Positions 1-8,808 of a stretch of DNA of 64,000 nt are shown piece by piece. Made by a program: the position numbers and the translations under genes. The notes under the pieces are model-generated. The model was given only the letters and a program-made list of their open reading frames with translations. It was not told where the DNA came from and searched no databases. Each line of letters starts with the position of its first letter. Within the stretch, counting starts at the first letter, position 1. The stretch comes from Vreelandella zhanjiangensis DSM 21076 (GTDB taxonomy: Bacteria > Pseudomonadota > Gammaproteobacteria > Pseudomonadales > Halomonadaceae): positions 313,559 to 377,558 of the forward strand of contig NZ_KB898647.1 of NCBI RefSeq assembly GCF_000377665.1. The letters run 5' to 3'.

Positions 1-327
1 GAATTTATCGATACGCCTGACGTGCTGGAAGGCGTGCAAAAGCGCCATGACCTTTTCCGTGAACATCTGGAAACCATTAATCGCAAGCACGGCGTATTTA
101 AAGAGATTCGCGGTATGGGGCTGCTGATGGGCGCCCAGATGTCGGATGCCTATGAAGGCCGCGCCAAGGACATTCTGCCGTTGGCAATCGAGGAAGGTGT
201 AATGGCGCTGATCGCAGGCCCTAACGTGCTTCGCCTGGCGCCGTCACTGGTAGTGCCAGAGGCAGACATCGCCGAAGGCATGGCCCGTCTGGAGCGTGCG
301 ATTGAGCGCCTTGTTGCCAACGCATGA
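1..327 (+). CDS. astC: Succinylornithine/acetylornithine aminotransferase, C-terminal part (5' truncated by window)
   Basis: The frame is open from base 1 to the stop at 325-327, so only the last 108 residues are present. The segment resembles the C-terminal small domain of class III PLP aminotransferases (an EIRGMGLLMG stretch, then NVLRLAPSLVVPEADIAEG). The catalytic lysine and PLP site lie upstream of the window. In the arginine succinyltransferase pathway this enzyme moves the amino group of N2-succinylornithine to 2-oxoglutarate. The identity as AstC/AruC rather than biosynthetic ArgD rests on the aruF-aruG-astD-astB genes that follow on the same strand 38 nt downstream. The two activities often overlap in one protein. 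Confidence 0.85.
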   Translation, partial: EFIDTPDVLEGVQKRHDLFREHLETINRKHGVFKEIRGMGLLMGAQMSDAYEGRAKDILPLAIEEGVMALIAGPNVLRLAPSLVVPEADIAEGMARLERAIERLVANA

Positions 328-365
328 ATTCGCCCACGGCGACATCGAGAGAGGGGGCGTCAAGA

Positions 366-1448
366 ATGCTGGTCATTCGTCCGGTAGAAATGGCGGATTT
401 AGAAGCGCTGGTCATGTTGGCAGAGCACGCGACTCCCAAGCTCACCAACTTACCTGCTAATCGTGAACGTCTGGAGGAGCGCATTACGCGCTCCCTGGCG
501 TCGTTTAACGACGATATCGAATTTCCGGGTAACGAGCACTATACCTTCGTTTTGGAAAACAGCGCGCAGGTGGATGAAGCGGGTAATGGTGAAGTACTGG
601 GAACGGCCACCATTCGTGCCCAGGCGGGTGCCAGTGAAGCCTATTATACCTATCGTCAGGAAACCCTGATTCACGCCTCGCAGCAACTAAACGTACGCCG
701 CGAAGTACAAACCCTGGCCCTCTCCCATGAGGTGTCTGACGCCACGTTACTTTGCGCCTACTCGTTAAATCCGCGCTATAAAGGCACCAGCGCTGAAAGC
801 CTGCTTCGCCGTGCCCGGCTGATGTTTATTGCCCAGTACCCCGAGCGTTTTTCGCGCATATTGGCCGTGGCGTTTCCCGGTTACCTGGATGCCCAAAACG
901 AATCACCTTTTTGGGAAAGCGTGGGCCATCACTTTTTTGCCCGCAGTTTTCACGATATCAATCATATTGCGGGAGTGCGCTCCAAAAGCTTTATTGCCGA
1001 GGTAATGCCGCAGTTTCCGTTGTATCTGCCACTGCTTACCCCACAAGCCCGGGCCGCGATTGGCCGGGAGCATCCCGCCCACGAGGACGCCTTGCAAGAG
1101 ATGCTGGCGGAAGGGTTTGTGCGCTCGCGCCATGTGGATATTTTCGATGCAGGCCCGATTGTCAAAGCCGAGCGCGAGCGTCTCGCGACCTTTTGCCGGG
1201 CCGCCTGGCACCCGGTACGAATTCGTCCGGAAAGCGCCTTGCCGGATGCTGAGCCTGCCTTGATTGCCAATCAGGCGCTGGATAACTTCCGCTGTATTGT
1301 GACGCGCTACGCGCTTTCGCCCACTGGCCAGCTGATGCTTTCACAAGCGGATGCCAAACGTCTCGGCGTGGAAGAAGGCCGGGCTGTATTTGCCGCGCCG
1401 CTCACCCTGCCTACGGCGGTGGATGCCTTTGATGAAGGAGAGCTATGA
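366..1448 (+). CDS. aruF: Arginine/ornithine N-succinyltransferase subunit alpha
   Basis: A 360-residue AstA-family protein starting MLVIRPVEMADLEALVMLAEHA. AstA proteins carry a GNAT-like fold and transfer succinyl from succinyl-CoA to the alpha-amino group of arginine, the first step of the AST pathway. The family regions PxFWESVGHHFFARSF and KSFIAEVMPQFPLYLPLL are visible. I chose ATG 366 over the in-frame ATG 324 because a GAGGGGG ribosome site sits just upstream, and 324 would overlap the end of astC. The stop overlaps the next start in ATGATG. Two tandem AstA genes match the heteromeric Pseudomonas AruFG arrangement rather than the single enterobacterial AstA. Confidence 0.9.
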   Translation: MLVIRPVEMADLEALVMLAEHATPKLTNLPANRERLEERITRSLASFNDDIEFPGNEHYTFVLENSAQVDEAGNGEVLGTATIRAQAGASEAYYTYRQETLIHASQQLNVRREVQTLALSHEVSDATLLCAYSLNPRYKGTSAESLLRRARLMFIAQYPERFSRILAVAFPGYLDAQNESPFWESVGHHFFARSFHDINHIAGVRSKSFIAEVMPQFPLYLPLLTPQARAAIGREHPAHEDALQEMLAEGFVRSRHVDIFDAGPIVKAERERLATFCRAAWHPVRIRPESALPDAEPALIANQALDNFRCIVTRYALSPTGQLMLSQADAKRLGVEEGRAVFAAPLTLPTAVDAFDEGEL

Positions 1449-2476
1449 TGCGCATTCGACCGATTGCCCGGGCTGACGCCGATGGGCTGCTGGCGCTTGC
1501 GCAGCAGGCGGGGGTGGGGTTTACCTCGTTACCTAGCAATCGCGAGTTTCTCGCCGGCAAAATTGAATCTTCCGTTCGCGCGTTCGAAGAGCGCACCCCC
1601 GTCAACGACCGGCTTTACTTCTTCGTATTGGAAGATGAAGACAATGGCGAGCTGGCCGGCTGCTGTGCGATTGAAGGTCAGGTAGGCCATGAAGTGCCTT
1701 TCTATAACTATCGGCTGGGCACGCTGGCCCATTCGTCGGTACAGCTGGATTTGCACCGCACCATCGATACGCTGTTTCTAAGTTCTGACCATACCGGAGA
1801 TGCAGAAGTCTGCTCGCTGTTTTTGCGTCCGGAATACCGCGGTGAGGCAAACAAGCATCTGCGCAACGGTGCGCTGCTCTCCAAAGCCCGCTGGCTGTTT
1901 ATTGCTCAGTTTCGTGACCGCTTCCCCGAAAAAGTGCTCGCCGAAATGCGCGGCGTGTTCGATGAGCAGAACCGTAGTCCCTTCTGGGAAAGTCTGGGCA
2001 AGCATTTCTTCCCCATGGACTTTAATGAAGCCGATCGGCTAACGGGGTTGGGGCAGAAAAGCTTTATTGGCGAGCTGATGCCGCGCTTTCCCATTTACAC
2101 CACCTTTATGGCCGAAGAGGCGCGCGCGTGTATTGGCCAAGTACATCGTCATACGAGACCCGCGCTTGAAATGCTCAAAAAAGAGGGGCTGCGCTGGGAA
2201 GGCTACATCGACATTTTCGATGGCGGCCCGACGGTTGAAGCCTACATTGATGATGTGCGGGCCGTGCGCAATTCACAGCTTTATCAAGTCGAAGTAGCCG
2301 CTAATGCCCCTGAAGAGAGCGTTAGCCGTTGGCTGGCAGCGACCATTTCCATGCAGTCCTTTACTGCCGCATGGATAGGCCGCGCGCCCACCCGTGACAC
2401 GATTGTTTTAAGCAGCACAGAAGCGCAGCGTCTTGGGGTTACCTCGGGCGATACCGTTCGGCTTCTGGAAACCTAA
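1445..2476 (+). CDS. aruG: Arginine N-succinyltransferase subunit beta
   Basis: A 343-residue AstA paralogue of the preceding gene, sharing the N-terminal MRIRPI-ARADADGLLALA pattern, FWESLGKHFFPMDF and KSFIGELMPRFPIYTTFM. Together with the upstream gene it should form the arginine succinyltransferase that commits arginine to degradation. The start ATG 1445 overlaps the aruF stop by 4 nt, implying translational coupling. ATG 1448 is an alternative one codon later. The split into two subunits is as in Pseudomonas. Which subunit carries which substrate preference cannot be read from the sequence. Confidence 0.9.
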   Translation: MMRIRPIARADADGLLALAQQAGVGFTSLPSNREFLAGKIESSVRAFEERTPVNDRLYFFVLEDEDNGELAGCCAIEGQVGHEVPFYNYRLGTLAHSSVQLDLHRTIDTLFLSSDHTGDAEVCSLFLRPEYRGEANKHLRNGALLSKARWLFIAQFRDRFPEKVLAEMRGVFDEQNRSPFWESLGKHFFPMDFNEADRLTGLGQKSFIGELMPRFPIYTTFMAEEARACIGQVHRHTRPALEMLKKEGLRWEGYIDIFDGGPTVEAYIDDVRAVRNSQLYQVEVAANAPEESVSRWLAATISMQSFTAAWIGRAPTRDTIVLSSTEAQRLGVTSGDTVRLLET

Positions 2477-2493
2477 AAGACGAGGAGAATACG

Positions 2494-3966
2494 ATGCACG
2501 CCCAACAGCAGCAGCTTATCAACGGCGTCTGGATGGACGGCGCTGCAGAATCGCTAAACAAGTACGATCCTGTGTCAGGCGAACTGCTCTGGCAAGGGGT
2601 GTCGGCCAGCCGTACTCAGGTCGAGAGCGCGGTGAAAGCTGCCCGCAACGCTTTTCCCGCGTGGGCAAAAATGCCCTTTAGCAAACGCCAGGCCCTCGTC
2701 GAACGCTTTGCCGATGTCATCAAAAGCCGCGGTGAAGCGTTAGCGACAGCGATTGCCAGTGAAACCGGCAAACCGCTTTGGGAAGCACGCACCGAAGTAG
2801 GCGCGATGGTCGGCAAGATAGCGCTTTCGATTAAAGCCTACACCGAGCGCACCGGCGAGCGTGAAAAACCGGTAGGCAGCGCCAAAGCGGTCCTGCGTCA
2901 TCGACCTCACGGCGTCATGGCCGTATTCGGCCCGTATAACTTTCCAGGCCATCTGCCCAATGGTCATATGGTGCCTGCCCTGCTGGCGGGCAATACCGTG
3001 GTCTTCAAGCCCAGTGACCAAACACCGCTGACCGCCGATTTAACCCTGCAGTGCTGGCTGGAAGCCGGGTTGCCCGAGGGCGTTATCAACCTGGTACAGG
3101 GCGGTGTGCCGGTGGGGCAGGCGCTTTCCGCGCACCCCGGTATTGATGGCTTGCTGTTTACCGGCAGCGCCAAGGTCGGCGGCATGTTACAGCAACAGTT
3201 TGCAGGCCAGCTGGATAAAATTCTGGCGTTAGAGCTGGGCGGCAATAACCCGCTGGTAGTCAAAGACATCGAAGACGAACGCGCGGCCGTGCTCACCATT
3301 TTGCAGTCGGCTTATCTTTCCGGCGGCCAGCGCTGCACCTGCGCGCGTCGGCTTATCGTCCCGCAGGGCGACCAGGGCGACCGGCTTATCGAGGCGCTCT
3401 CAGAAGCGATTGCCAAACTACATGTGGCGGGACCGTTTGAAAATAATCCCGAGCCCTTTTATGGCGGCTTGGTAAGCGTGGCCGCAGCCGATGGCTTGCT
3501 GGATGCTCAGGAATCATTGGAAGCTTTAGGCGGCACGGTGATCAACCGCATGCAGCGCCTCAAAAAAGGCACCAGTCTGCTCAGCCCGGCGTTAATTGAT
3601 ATGACCGGCCTGGACGTCCCTGATGAAGAGTATTTTGGCCCGCTGCTTAAAATTCATCGTTATAGCGATTGGGATGAAGCGCTCAAGCTTGCCAACGATA
3701 CGCGGTACGGGCTTTCGGCCGGGCTAATTGGCGGTGATCAAGACGATTGGGATGATTTCCTGCTGCGCATTCGCGCGGGCATCGTGAACTGGAACCGCCA
3801 AACTACCGGTGCCTCCGGCGATGCGCCGTTCGGCGGTGTGGGCGACAGCGGTAACCATCGCCCCAGCGCCTACTATGCAGCAGACTACTGTGCTTATCCG
3901 GTGGCTTCCATGGAGGCCGAGTCTCTGGAAATGCCTGAGACATTGCCGCCGGGAGTTAGCCTATGA
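2494..3966 (+). CDS. astD: N-succinylglutamate 5-semialdehyde dehydrogenase
   Basis: A 490-residue aldehyde dehydrogenase superfamily enzyme that oxidises succinylglutamate semialdehyde to succinylglutamate with NAD. Visible marks are the [14 protein letters not shown] nucleotide-fold region, the LELGGNNP motif with general-base Glu near residue 247, and [11 protein letters not shown] with catalytic Cys281. The N-terminal INGVW start and full length fit AstD. ATG 2494 follows a GAGGAG ribosome site, 17 nt after aruG. The stop overlaps the astB start. Position between aruG and astB supports AstD over other aldehyde dehydrogenases. Confidence 0.95.
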   Translation: MHAQQQQLINGVWMDGAAESLNKYDPVSGELLWQGVSASRTQVESAVKAARNAFPAWAKMPFSKRQALVERFADVIKSRGEALATAIASETGKPLWEARTEVGAMVGKIALSIKAYTERTGEREKPVGSAKAVLRHRPHGVMAVFGPYNFPGHLPNGHMVPALLAGNTVVFKPSDQTPLTADLTLQCWLEAGLPEGVINLVQGGVPVGQALSAHPGIDGLLFTGSAKVGGMLQQQFAGQLDKILALELGGNNPLVVKDIEDERAAVLTILQSAYLSGGQRCTCARRLIVPQGDQGDRLIEALSEAIAKLHVAGPFENNPEPFYGGLVSVAAADGLLDAQESLEALGGTVINRMQRLKKGTSLLSPALIDMTGLDVPDEEYFGPLLKIHRYSDWDEALKLANDTRYGLSAGLIGGDQDDWDDFLLRIRAGIVNWNRQTTGASGDAPFGGVGDSGNHRPSAYYAADYCAYPVASMEAESLEMPETLPPGVSL

Positions 3967-5336
3967 GTGGGGCGACGAACAGCGCGTATGGCGTGCGCGA
4001 AGTCAATTTCGACGGTTTGGTAGGCCCGACACATAACTACTCGGGGTTGGCGGTAGGTAACGTGGCTTCCATGAGCCATGGTGGCCTGGTCTCCAACCCC
4101 AAAGAGGGCGCGCTGCAGGGGCTTTTAAAAATGAAGTCGCTGATGGAAGCGGGCTACGCCCAAGGCGTACTGCCGCCCCAACAGCGCCCGGATATCGGCG
4201 CGCTGCGCGAATTGGGTTTTAGCGGCAGCAATCATGACGTGCTTACTCGTGCCGCCGCTGATGCCCCGCAGCTGCTGCGTGCCGTTTGCTCGGCTTCCAG
4301 CATGTGGACGGCCAATGCAGGCACCGTTACACCCAGCATCGACGCGCCGGATCGCCGGGTGCACTTTACCCCGGCCAACCTGCAGTCAAGCTTTCACCGC
4401 TTTCTCGAGCCGCAAACCACGGGGCGCGTGCTGCAGGCCATTTTTCACAGTGAACAGCACTTCGCCCACCACCCGGTGTTGCCCGCCACGCCTGCATTTT
4501 CCGATGAGGGGGCAGCCAATCATACTCGTTTGTGTGGTGAGTACGGTGAGCCGGGCGTGCATCTGTTTGTGTATGGCCGTCAGGCATTTGGTGACGTGCG
4601 TAGCGGTGAGCGCGAACCCAAGCGTTATCCCGCCCGCCAAACGTTAGAAGCTAGCCAAGCCGTTGCCCGCCAGCATGGGTTGAGCGAAGCCCAAACGGTG
4701 TTTGCCCAGCAGCACCCCGACGCCATTGATGCAGGCGTATTCCATAACGACGTCATCGCCGTGGGCAATGGCCCTGTGCTGCTGTATCACGAAATGGCGT
4801 TTTTGGATGAGGAGGGCACGCTCGATGAGCTGCGCCGCAAGATGACAACGCCCTTGATTCCCGTTCGCGTACCGATTGAAGCGGTAAGCCTGGAAGACGC
4901 GGTGGCGTCTTACCTGTTTAACTCGCAGCTGCTTTCCAACCCGGATGGCACCATGACACTGGTCGTACCCAGCGAATGCCAGGAGCGTGAGGCGGTCTGG
5001 CGCACCGTTCAAGACTACCTGCTGGCAGGCAATAACCCGATCAGTGACGTAGTGGTGAAAGACGTCAAGCAAAGCATGCGCAACGGCGGCGGCCCCGCCT
5101 GCCTGCGCCTGCGCGTCGCGCTATCAGAAGACGAGCGCGCAGCCCTCACCGGCCGTGTGTTGCTCACCAATGAGCTTTATGAAGATCTCACCACTTGGAT
5201 CAATCGTCACTACCGCGACCGTCTCGGCACACAAGACCTCGCCGACCCGAAGCTTGCAGAAGAATCACTCACCGCGTTGGACGAACTAACGCAGCTGCTT
5301 AAAATTGGTTCGGTTTATCCGTTTCAGCTGGGGTAG
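3963..5336 (+). CDS. astB: N-succinylarginine dihydrolase
   Basis: A 457-residue AstB family protein (EC 3.5.3.23) that hydrolyses N2-succinylarginine to succinylornithine, CO2 and ammonia. It starts [20 protein letters not shown], the family N-terminal signature. The [12 protein letters not shown] motif carries the expected nucleophile at Cys380. The ATG overlaps the astD stop (ATGA). The gene ends 64 nt before a convergent transporter gene, and no astE follows, so the final desuccinylase must be encoded elsewhere. Confidence 0.95.
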   Translation: MSGATNSAYGVREVNFDGLVGPTHNYSGLAVGNVASMSHGGLVSNPKEGALQGLLKMKSLMEAGYAQGVLPPQQRPDIGALRELGFSGSNHDVLTRAAADAPQLLRAVCSASSMWTANAGTVTPSIDAPDRRVHFTPANLQSSFHRFLEPQTTGRVLQAIFHSEQHFAHHPVLPATPAFSDEGAANHTRLCGEYGEPGVHLFVYGRQAFGDVRSGEREPKRYPARQTLEASQAVARQHGLSEAQTVFAQQHPDAIDAGVFHNDVIAVGNGPVLLYHEMAFLDEEGTLDELRRKMTTPLIPVRVPIEAVSLEDAVASYLFNSQLLSNPDGTMTLVVPSECQEREAVWRTVQDYLLAGNNPISDVVVKDVKQSMRNGGGPACLRLRVALSEDERAALTGRVLLTNELYEDLTTWINRHYRDRLGTQDLADPKLAEESLTALDELTQLLKIGSVYPFQLG

Positions 5337-5400
5337 GAAAATAGTGATGTGACGCCGCTCATTCAGCCGACTAACAACAAGATTTTGCAGAGCAGCTTAT

Positions 5401-6327
5401 CTAAGGAAGCTTTCTGGCTTTGCCAATATTCAGCAGGGCGATGCCTGTGCCTATCAGCATGGCGCCGGGTAGTAAGCCCTCGGGTGCGGTTTCTCCCTGT
5501 AGCAATATCGCAACGGGTACACCAACTACCGCTCCGACGGAACCCAGTAGGCTAAGAAGCACCGGGCCGCCCGTTTTTTGAAGTAGAAAAAGGAGTAAAA
5601 ACTGGCCTGCAAACACCGCTGATTGAATGGCGATCAACAGAAGCGGAAGACGCTGCTCGGTTGGAACCTCAAGCGAAAAACCAGGCAGCAGGCCGACACT
5701 GAACAGCAGGGCGGCCGCGGCTACTAGCATACCGGGCGCCAGCGCCTCGCCTGACACACCCGCTGGCCAGCGCAGCGTTCGGTAAAGATTGCCGATGGCG
5801 AGCAGCACCGGACCCGTCAACGCCAGCAAAATCCACACATAGTCGGCATCAGGCGCGGAAAGCTTGTGAGCCGCCAAGGTGACGGCACCCGCGAGTGCGG
5901 ACATAACACCCACTGCACGCATCATCTGAAAGCGTTCCAGCTTTAATATCAGCGCGCCAACGTAGGTAAGCAGCGGCGGCAATGTAATCACAAGGGCGAC
6001 AAAACCTGCACCGATATGCGGAATAGCCGAGAAGAAAATCAGGTTAGAACCCGCCACGCCCACAAAGGCCGAAACAGGGTAGTACTCAAGCGTGCGGCCA
6101 GTGACGGGCGGCAAATTGCTGCGTAACGCTGCCACCACCAGCAGAATTAAAGCCGCGCCGGCAATCGACCAAAATAGAAAGGCGAGTGGCGACAGCTGTG
6201 CTTCCCCGGCCAGTTTAGCCAAGTTGGTTGAGAGACCAAGCAGCGCACCACCGGTGACAAGATAGATAAATGCGGCAAGCCGCGTATGTTTGGGAAGTGC
6301 CCCTGTTCTTGTCTTGGATGAATGCAT
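5401..6327 (-). CDS. DMT-superfamily (EamA-type) transporter
   Basis: A 308-residue protein with about ten hydrophobic segments and two EamA-like halves: first half from LAAFIYLVTGGALLGLSTNLAK, second half from YVWILLALTGPVLLAIGNLYRTLRWP. EamA proteins are drug/metabolite carriers, often exporting amino acids or small solutes. The substrate is not predictable here. It is divergent from a MarR regulator, with two palindromes in the 108-bp gap, so it is probably controlled by that regulator. It is convergent with the astB operon. Confidence 0.8.
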   Translation of the reverse strand: MHSSKTRTGALPKHTRLAAFIYLVTGGALLGLSTNLAKLAGEAQLSPLAFLFWSIAGAALILLVVAALRSNLPPVTGRTLEYYPVSAFVGVAGSNLIFFSAIPHIGAGFVALVITLPPLLTYVGALILKLERFQMMRAVGVMSALAGAVTLAAHKLSAPDADYVWILLALTGPVLLAIGNLYRTLRWPAGVSGEALAPGMLVAAAALLFSVGLLPGFSLEVPTEQRLPLLLIAIQSAVFAGQFLLLFLLQKTGGPVLLSLLGSVGAVVGVPVAILLQGETAPEGLLPGAMLIGTGIALLNIGKARKLP

Positions 6328-6366
6328 AGCGTGGCTCTTTTAGTTGCTCTTAAAACGATTTTTAAA

Positions 6367-6386
6367 ATACCTTGATATCAAGGTAT
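6367..6386. promoter_or_regulatory. Perfect 20-bp palindrome, likely MarR operator 1
   Basis: ATACCTTGATATCAAGGTAT is a perfect dyad between the divergent DMT and marR genes. MarR dimers bind such palindromes, and the TTGATATCAA core is typical of MarR/OhrR-type sites. It lies about 40 nt upstream of the transporter start. Confidence 0.65.
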
Positions 6387-6398
6387 ATGGCTTTTTAC

Positions 6399-6410
6399 CT
6401 TGACGTCAAG
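6399..6410. promoter_or_regulatory. Perfect 12-bp palindrome, likely MarR operator 2
   Basis: CTTGACGTCAAG shares the CTTGA..TCAAG half-sites of the larger palindrome at 6367-6386. Its centre is 28 bp away, close to three helical turns. It lies 26 nt before the marR start, fitting autoregulation plus control of the divergent transporter. Confidence 0.6.
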
Positions 6411-6435
6411 CTAAAAGTCGGCAAGCATAAGCGCC

Positions 6436-6924
6436 ATGGATCACGTCGATAAAATACTCGCCCAGTGGCAAAAAGAGCGCCCCGACCTGGATGTCGCCCC
6501 TATGGGCACGCTGGGCCGGATCAAGCGGCTGCACCAGAGCCTGATGCGTCGCATGGAGCAGACCTGGGCAGCGTATGGCCTTAACGACTCAAGCTTTGAT
6601 GTACTGGCCACGCTGCGCCGCGAAGGCCCGCCTTATGCGCTTTCACCCAGCGACTTAATGGCCTCCACCATGGTGACATCCGGCACCATGACGCATCGGC
6701 TTCAGCAGTTGGAAAAAGCAGGATTGATTGAGCGTGTCAAAAACCCCGCCGACGGGCGAGGCTTTCTGATTTCGCTATCGGATAAAGGATTTGCGTTAAT
6801 TGACGAAGTCGTTGCTGCCCATGTGGCGACACAGGCAGAGCTGGTCAGTGGCCTAAGCGATGAACAGCGGGCGCAACTTGATGCGTTGCTTAAGCAGTTT
6901 TTGGCAGAATTTGAGCCAGCATAA
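6436..6924 (+). CDS. MarR-family transcriptional regulator
   Basis: A 162-residue winged-helix regulator. The MarR core is visible: SSFDVLATLRREGPPYALSPSDLM, the recognition-helix region MVTSGTMTHRLQQLEKAGLIER, and the wing NPADGRGFLISLSDKG. The C-terminal helix fits dimerisation. It is divergent from a DMT transporter, with paired palindromes between them, so it is likely a local autorepressor of an efflux gene. The effector is unknown. The ATG lacks a strong ribosome site. Confidence 0.88.
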   Translation: MDHVDKILAQWQKERPDLDVAPMGTLGRIKRLHQSLMRRMEQTWAAYGLNDSSFDVLATLRREGPPYALSPSDLMASTMVTSGTMTHRLQQLEKAGLIERVKNPADGRGFLISLSDKGFALIDEVVAAHVATQAELVSGLSDEQRAQLDALLKQFLAEFEPA

Positions 6925-6960
6925 GACGTATCACGTCGGCTTGGCATATTAGCGGGTGGG

Positions 6961-7839
6961 TTAATCTGCTTGCTCGCATACTGCTTTCGTTATCGCTTTC
7001 ATGAAAACCTGCACTCTGGCCGCATAGCGTAAATCGGGGTGAGTCAGAAACCAGAGCTGGGTAGTAAGTTCTTCCACTGGCTTGGTAAGCCGGATTAGCT
7101 CCTCGTCATGATCCCCAAGGTAGCAGGGAAGTACCGCAATGCCTGCTCCCTGGCGCACTGCCAGCTGTATTCCCAGCATGCTATCCAATTTGTAGCCCGT
7201 GCTTTTACCCATCATCCATTTCTCGAGCGTTGCATCGCCCATATGCGTATCTGGGCCTATCCAGCTTTCACCGTCGAGCGACGTAGGATCCAGCGGTACA
7301 GGCGTCGTTTGCCAGCGCTTTTTCTGTCCGTAAATGGCTAAGCAGATATCGCTTAGCTTGCGGCCCACAAGAGTTTCCGGTGGGCTGAGTGTCGGTCGAA
7401 TGGCAATGTCCGCTTCTCTTCGCGATAGGCTTTGCAACTGGTTTGAGATCACCACTTCCAGCGTAATATCAGGATACTGTTGACGAAACTTTGTTAACAG
7501 AGGACATAGCCATCCTGCAAAAAGCGTGTCGGTAGTGGTGATGCGAAGGCTTCCACAAAGCTTCAGGTCTTGCCCAATAAGGCGGCGCTCAGCGCTATCA
7601 ACCTCTATCTGAACACGCGTTGCCGTTGCCGCCAGATCTTCTCCTGCCAGTGTCGGGGTATAGCCATGCCGATGACGCTCAAACAAAGTGACGTTCAGGC
7701 GTTTTTCGATCCCGTTGAGGCGACGAAATACGGTGGCATGGCTGATTCGCAGGTACCGGCCGGCGCCGGATAACGAGCCTGTTTGAGCGATAGCCAATAT
7801 CACTTGAAGGTCATCCCACTTTAACTGCTGTTCATTCAT
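6961..7839 (-). CDS. LysR-family transcriptional regulator
   Basis: A 292-residue LysR protein. The helix-turn-helix spans roughly residues 10-60 (VILAIAQTGSLSGAGRYLRISHATVFRRL), followed by an effector-binding domain (LRITTTDTLFAGWLCPLL, GAGIAVLPCYLGD). It is divergent from the quinone reductase at 7928 with an 88-bp gap, the standard arrangement for a LysR regulator and its target. It probably responds to redox or quinone stress, which is inference from the neighbour only. Convergent with marR. Confidence 0.88.
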   Translation of the reverse strand: MNEQQLKWDDLQVILAIAQTGSLSGAGRYLRISHATVFRRLNGIEKRLNVTLFERHRHGYTPTLAGEDLAATATRVQIEVDSAERRLIGQDLKLCGSLRITTTDTLFAGWLCPLLTKFRQQYPDITLEVVISNQLQSLSRREADIAIRPTLSPPETLVGRKLSDICLAIYGQKKRWQTTPVPLDPTSLDGESWIGPDTHMGDATLEKWMMGKSTGYKLDSMLGIQLAVRQGAGIAVLPCYLGDHDEELIRLTKPVEELTTQLWFLTHPDLRYAARVQVFMKAITKAVCEQAD

Positions 7840-7927
7840 GCAAACTTCGTTCTCTTTTTTGGGGAATGTTGGTGCAAATATGAGCAGGGTAGCCTGTCAT
7901 TCAATCCAGCGACAGGTATGAAAGTTC

Positions 7928-8680
7928 ATGAACGTATTGATTGTCACGGCTCATCCAGAGCCACATTCGTTTAATGGTGGGTTGGTCGATACCGCCATTA
8001 ACCAATTGAAAAAAGCAGGGCATTCGGTTGATGTGGATGATCTTTATGCTGAACGCTTCAATGCGATAGAGCACGCCGAACACTATTCCCAACGAGTTGA
8101 TCAAGACTATTTCGCACCACTAGATGAGCAGCGCCATCATCACAAAAATGCAGCACTGCCCGCGGATATCCAGCGCGAGTTGGCAAGGCTGGAGTGGGCC
8201 GATCTGGTGATCTTTCAGTTCCCGCTATGGTGGCATGCACAGCCTGCTGTACTAAAAGGATGGTTTGATCGGGTATTGGTGTATGGCGGGCGCTACACAA
8301 GCCGCATGCGTTACGATCAAGGTTACTTTAAAGGCAAACGCGCCATGCTGTCGGTGACCGCAGGCTCACCGGAAGCCGCTTTTCAACCCTTTGGCCGGGC
8401 GGGCAATATGGCGGCCTGGCTATGGCCCATTCACTCATCGCTTTATTACGTAGGGTTTGACGTACTGGCGCCTCAACTGAGTTACGGCGTGCAGGGTGGC
8501 GGCATTAAGTATCAGAATGAGGAAGCTCTACGCAAACATCTCAACGTCTGCAAACAGCGCTGGGCCGAGCGTCTAACGCACTGGGAGCGTGAAAAGCCGA
8601 TACCGTTTGCCGGATGGGAAGACTGGGATGAAGAAGGCATGCTAAGTCAAACGGCACCACTTCGCTGGCGGCTAGGCTAA
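7928..8680 (+). CDS. NAD(P)H:quinone oxidoreductase, flavodoxin-2 fold
   Basis: A 250-residue NQO1/MdaB-like flavoprotein. The N-terminal MNVLIVTAHPEPHSFNGGL is the FMN/FAD phosphate loop of the family. WADLVIFQFPLWWHAQPAVLKGWFDRV and MLSVTAGSPEAAF are further conserved blocks. Such enzymes reduce quinones or nitro/azo compounds by two electrons in the cytosol. It is divergent from a LysR gene that probably regulates it. The C-terminal tail (PIPFAGWEDWDEEG) is also common in this group. Confidence 0.88.
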   Translation: MNVLIVTAHPEPHSFNGGLVDTAINQLKKAGHSVDVDDLYAERFNAIEHAEHYSQRVDQDYFAPLDEQRHHHKNAALPADIQRELARLEWADLVIFQFPLWWHAQPAVLKGWFDRVLVYGGRYTSRMRYDQGYFKGKRAMLSVTAGSPEAAFQPFGRAGNMAAWLWPIHSSLYYVGFDVLAPQLSYGVQGGGIKYQNEEALRKHLNVCKQRWAERLTHWEREKPIPFAGWEDWDEEGMLSQTAPLRWRLG

Positions 8681-8761
8681 GGCTGCCTGAGTAAGAAAGT
8701 AAGAAAGACAGAAAGGCCGATAGCAGGGAGGTTTTGCCTTAAGGTTTAGGTTTACCATCGC

Positions 8762-8779
8762 CACCGGCCCAAGCCGGTG
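8762..8779. terminator. Hairpin between convergent genes, possible terminator
   Basis: CACCGGC-CCAA-GCCGGTG forms a perfect 7-bp GC-rich stem between the quinone reductase stop (8680) and the YncE-like stop (8809). No T-run follows on either strand, so intrinsic termination is uncertain. Confidence 0.4.
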
Positions 8780-8808
8780 ACGTTGGTTAAAGACTTGCCA
8801 ATCGTTTA

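Noticed and set aside
4644..5072. 142-codon minus-strand ORF
   Set aside because: Antisense to astB, which has catalytic motifs in the other frame; no ribosome site.
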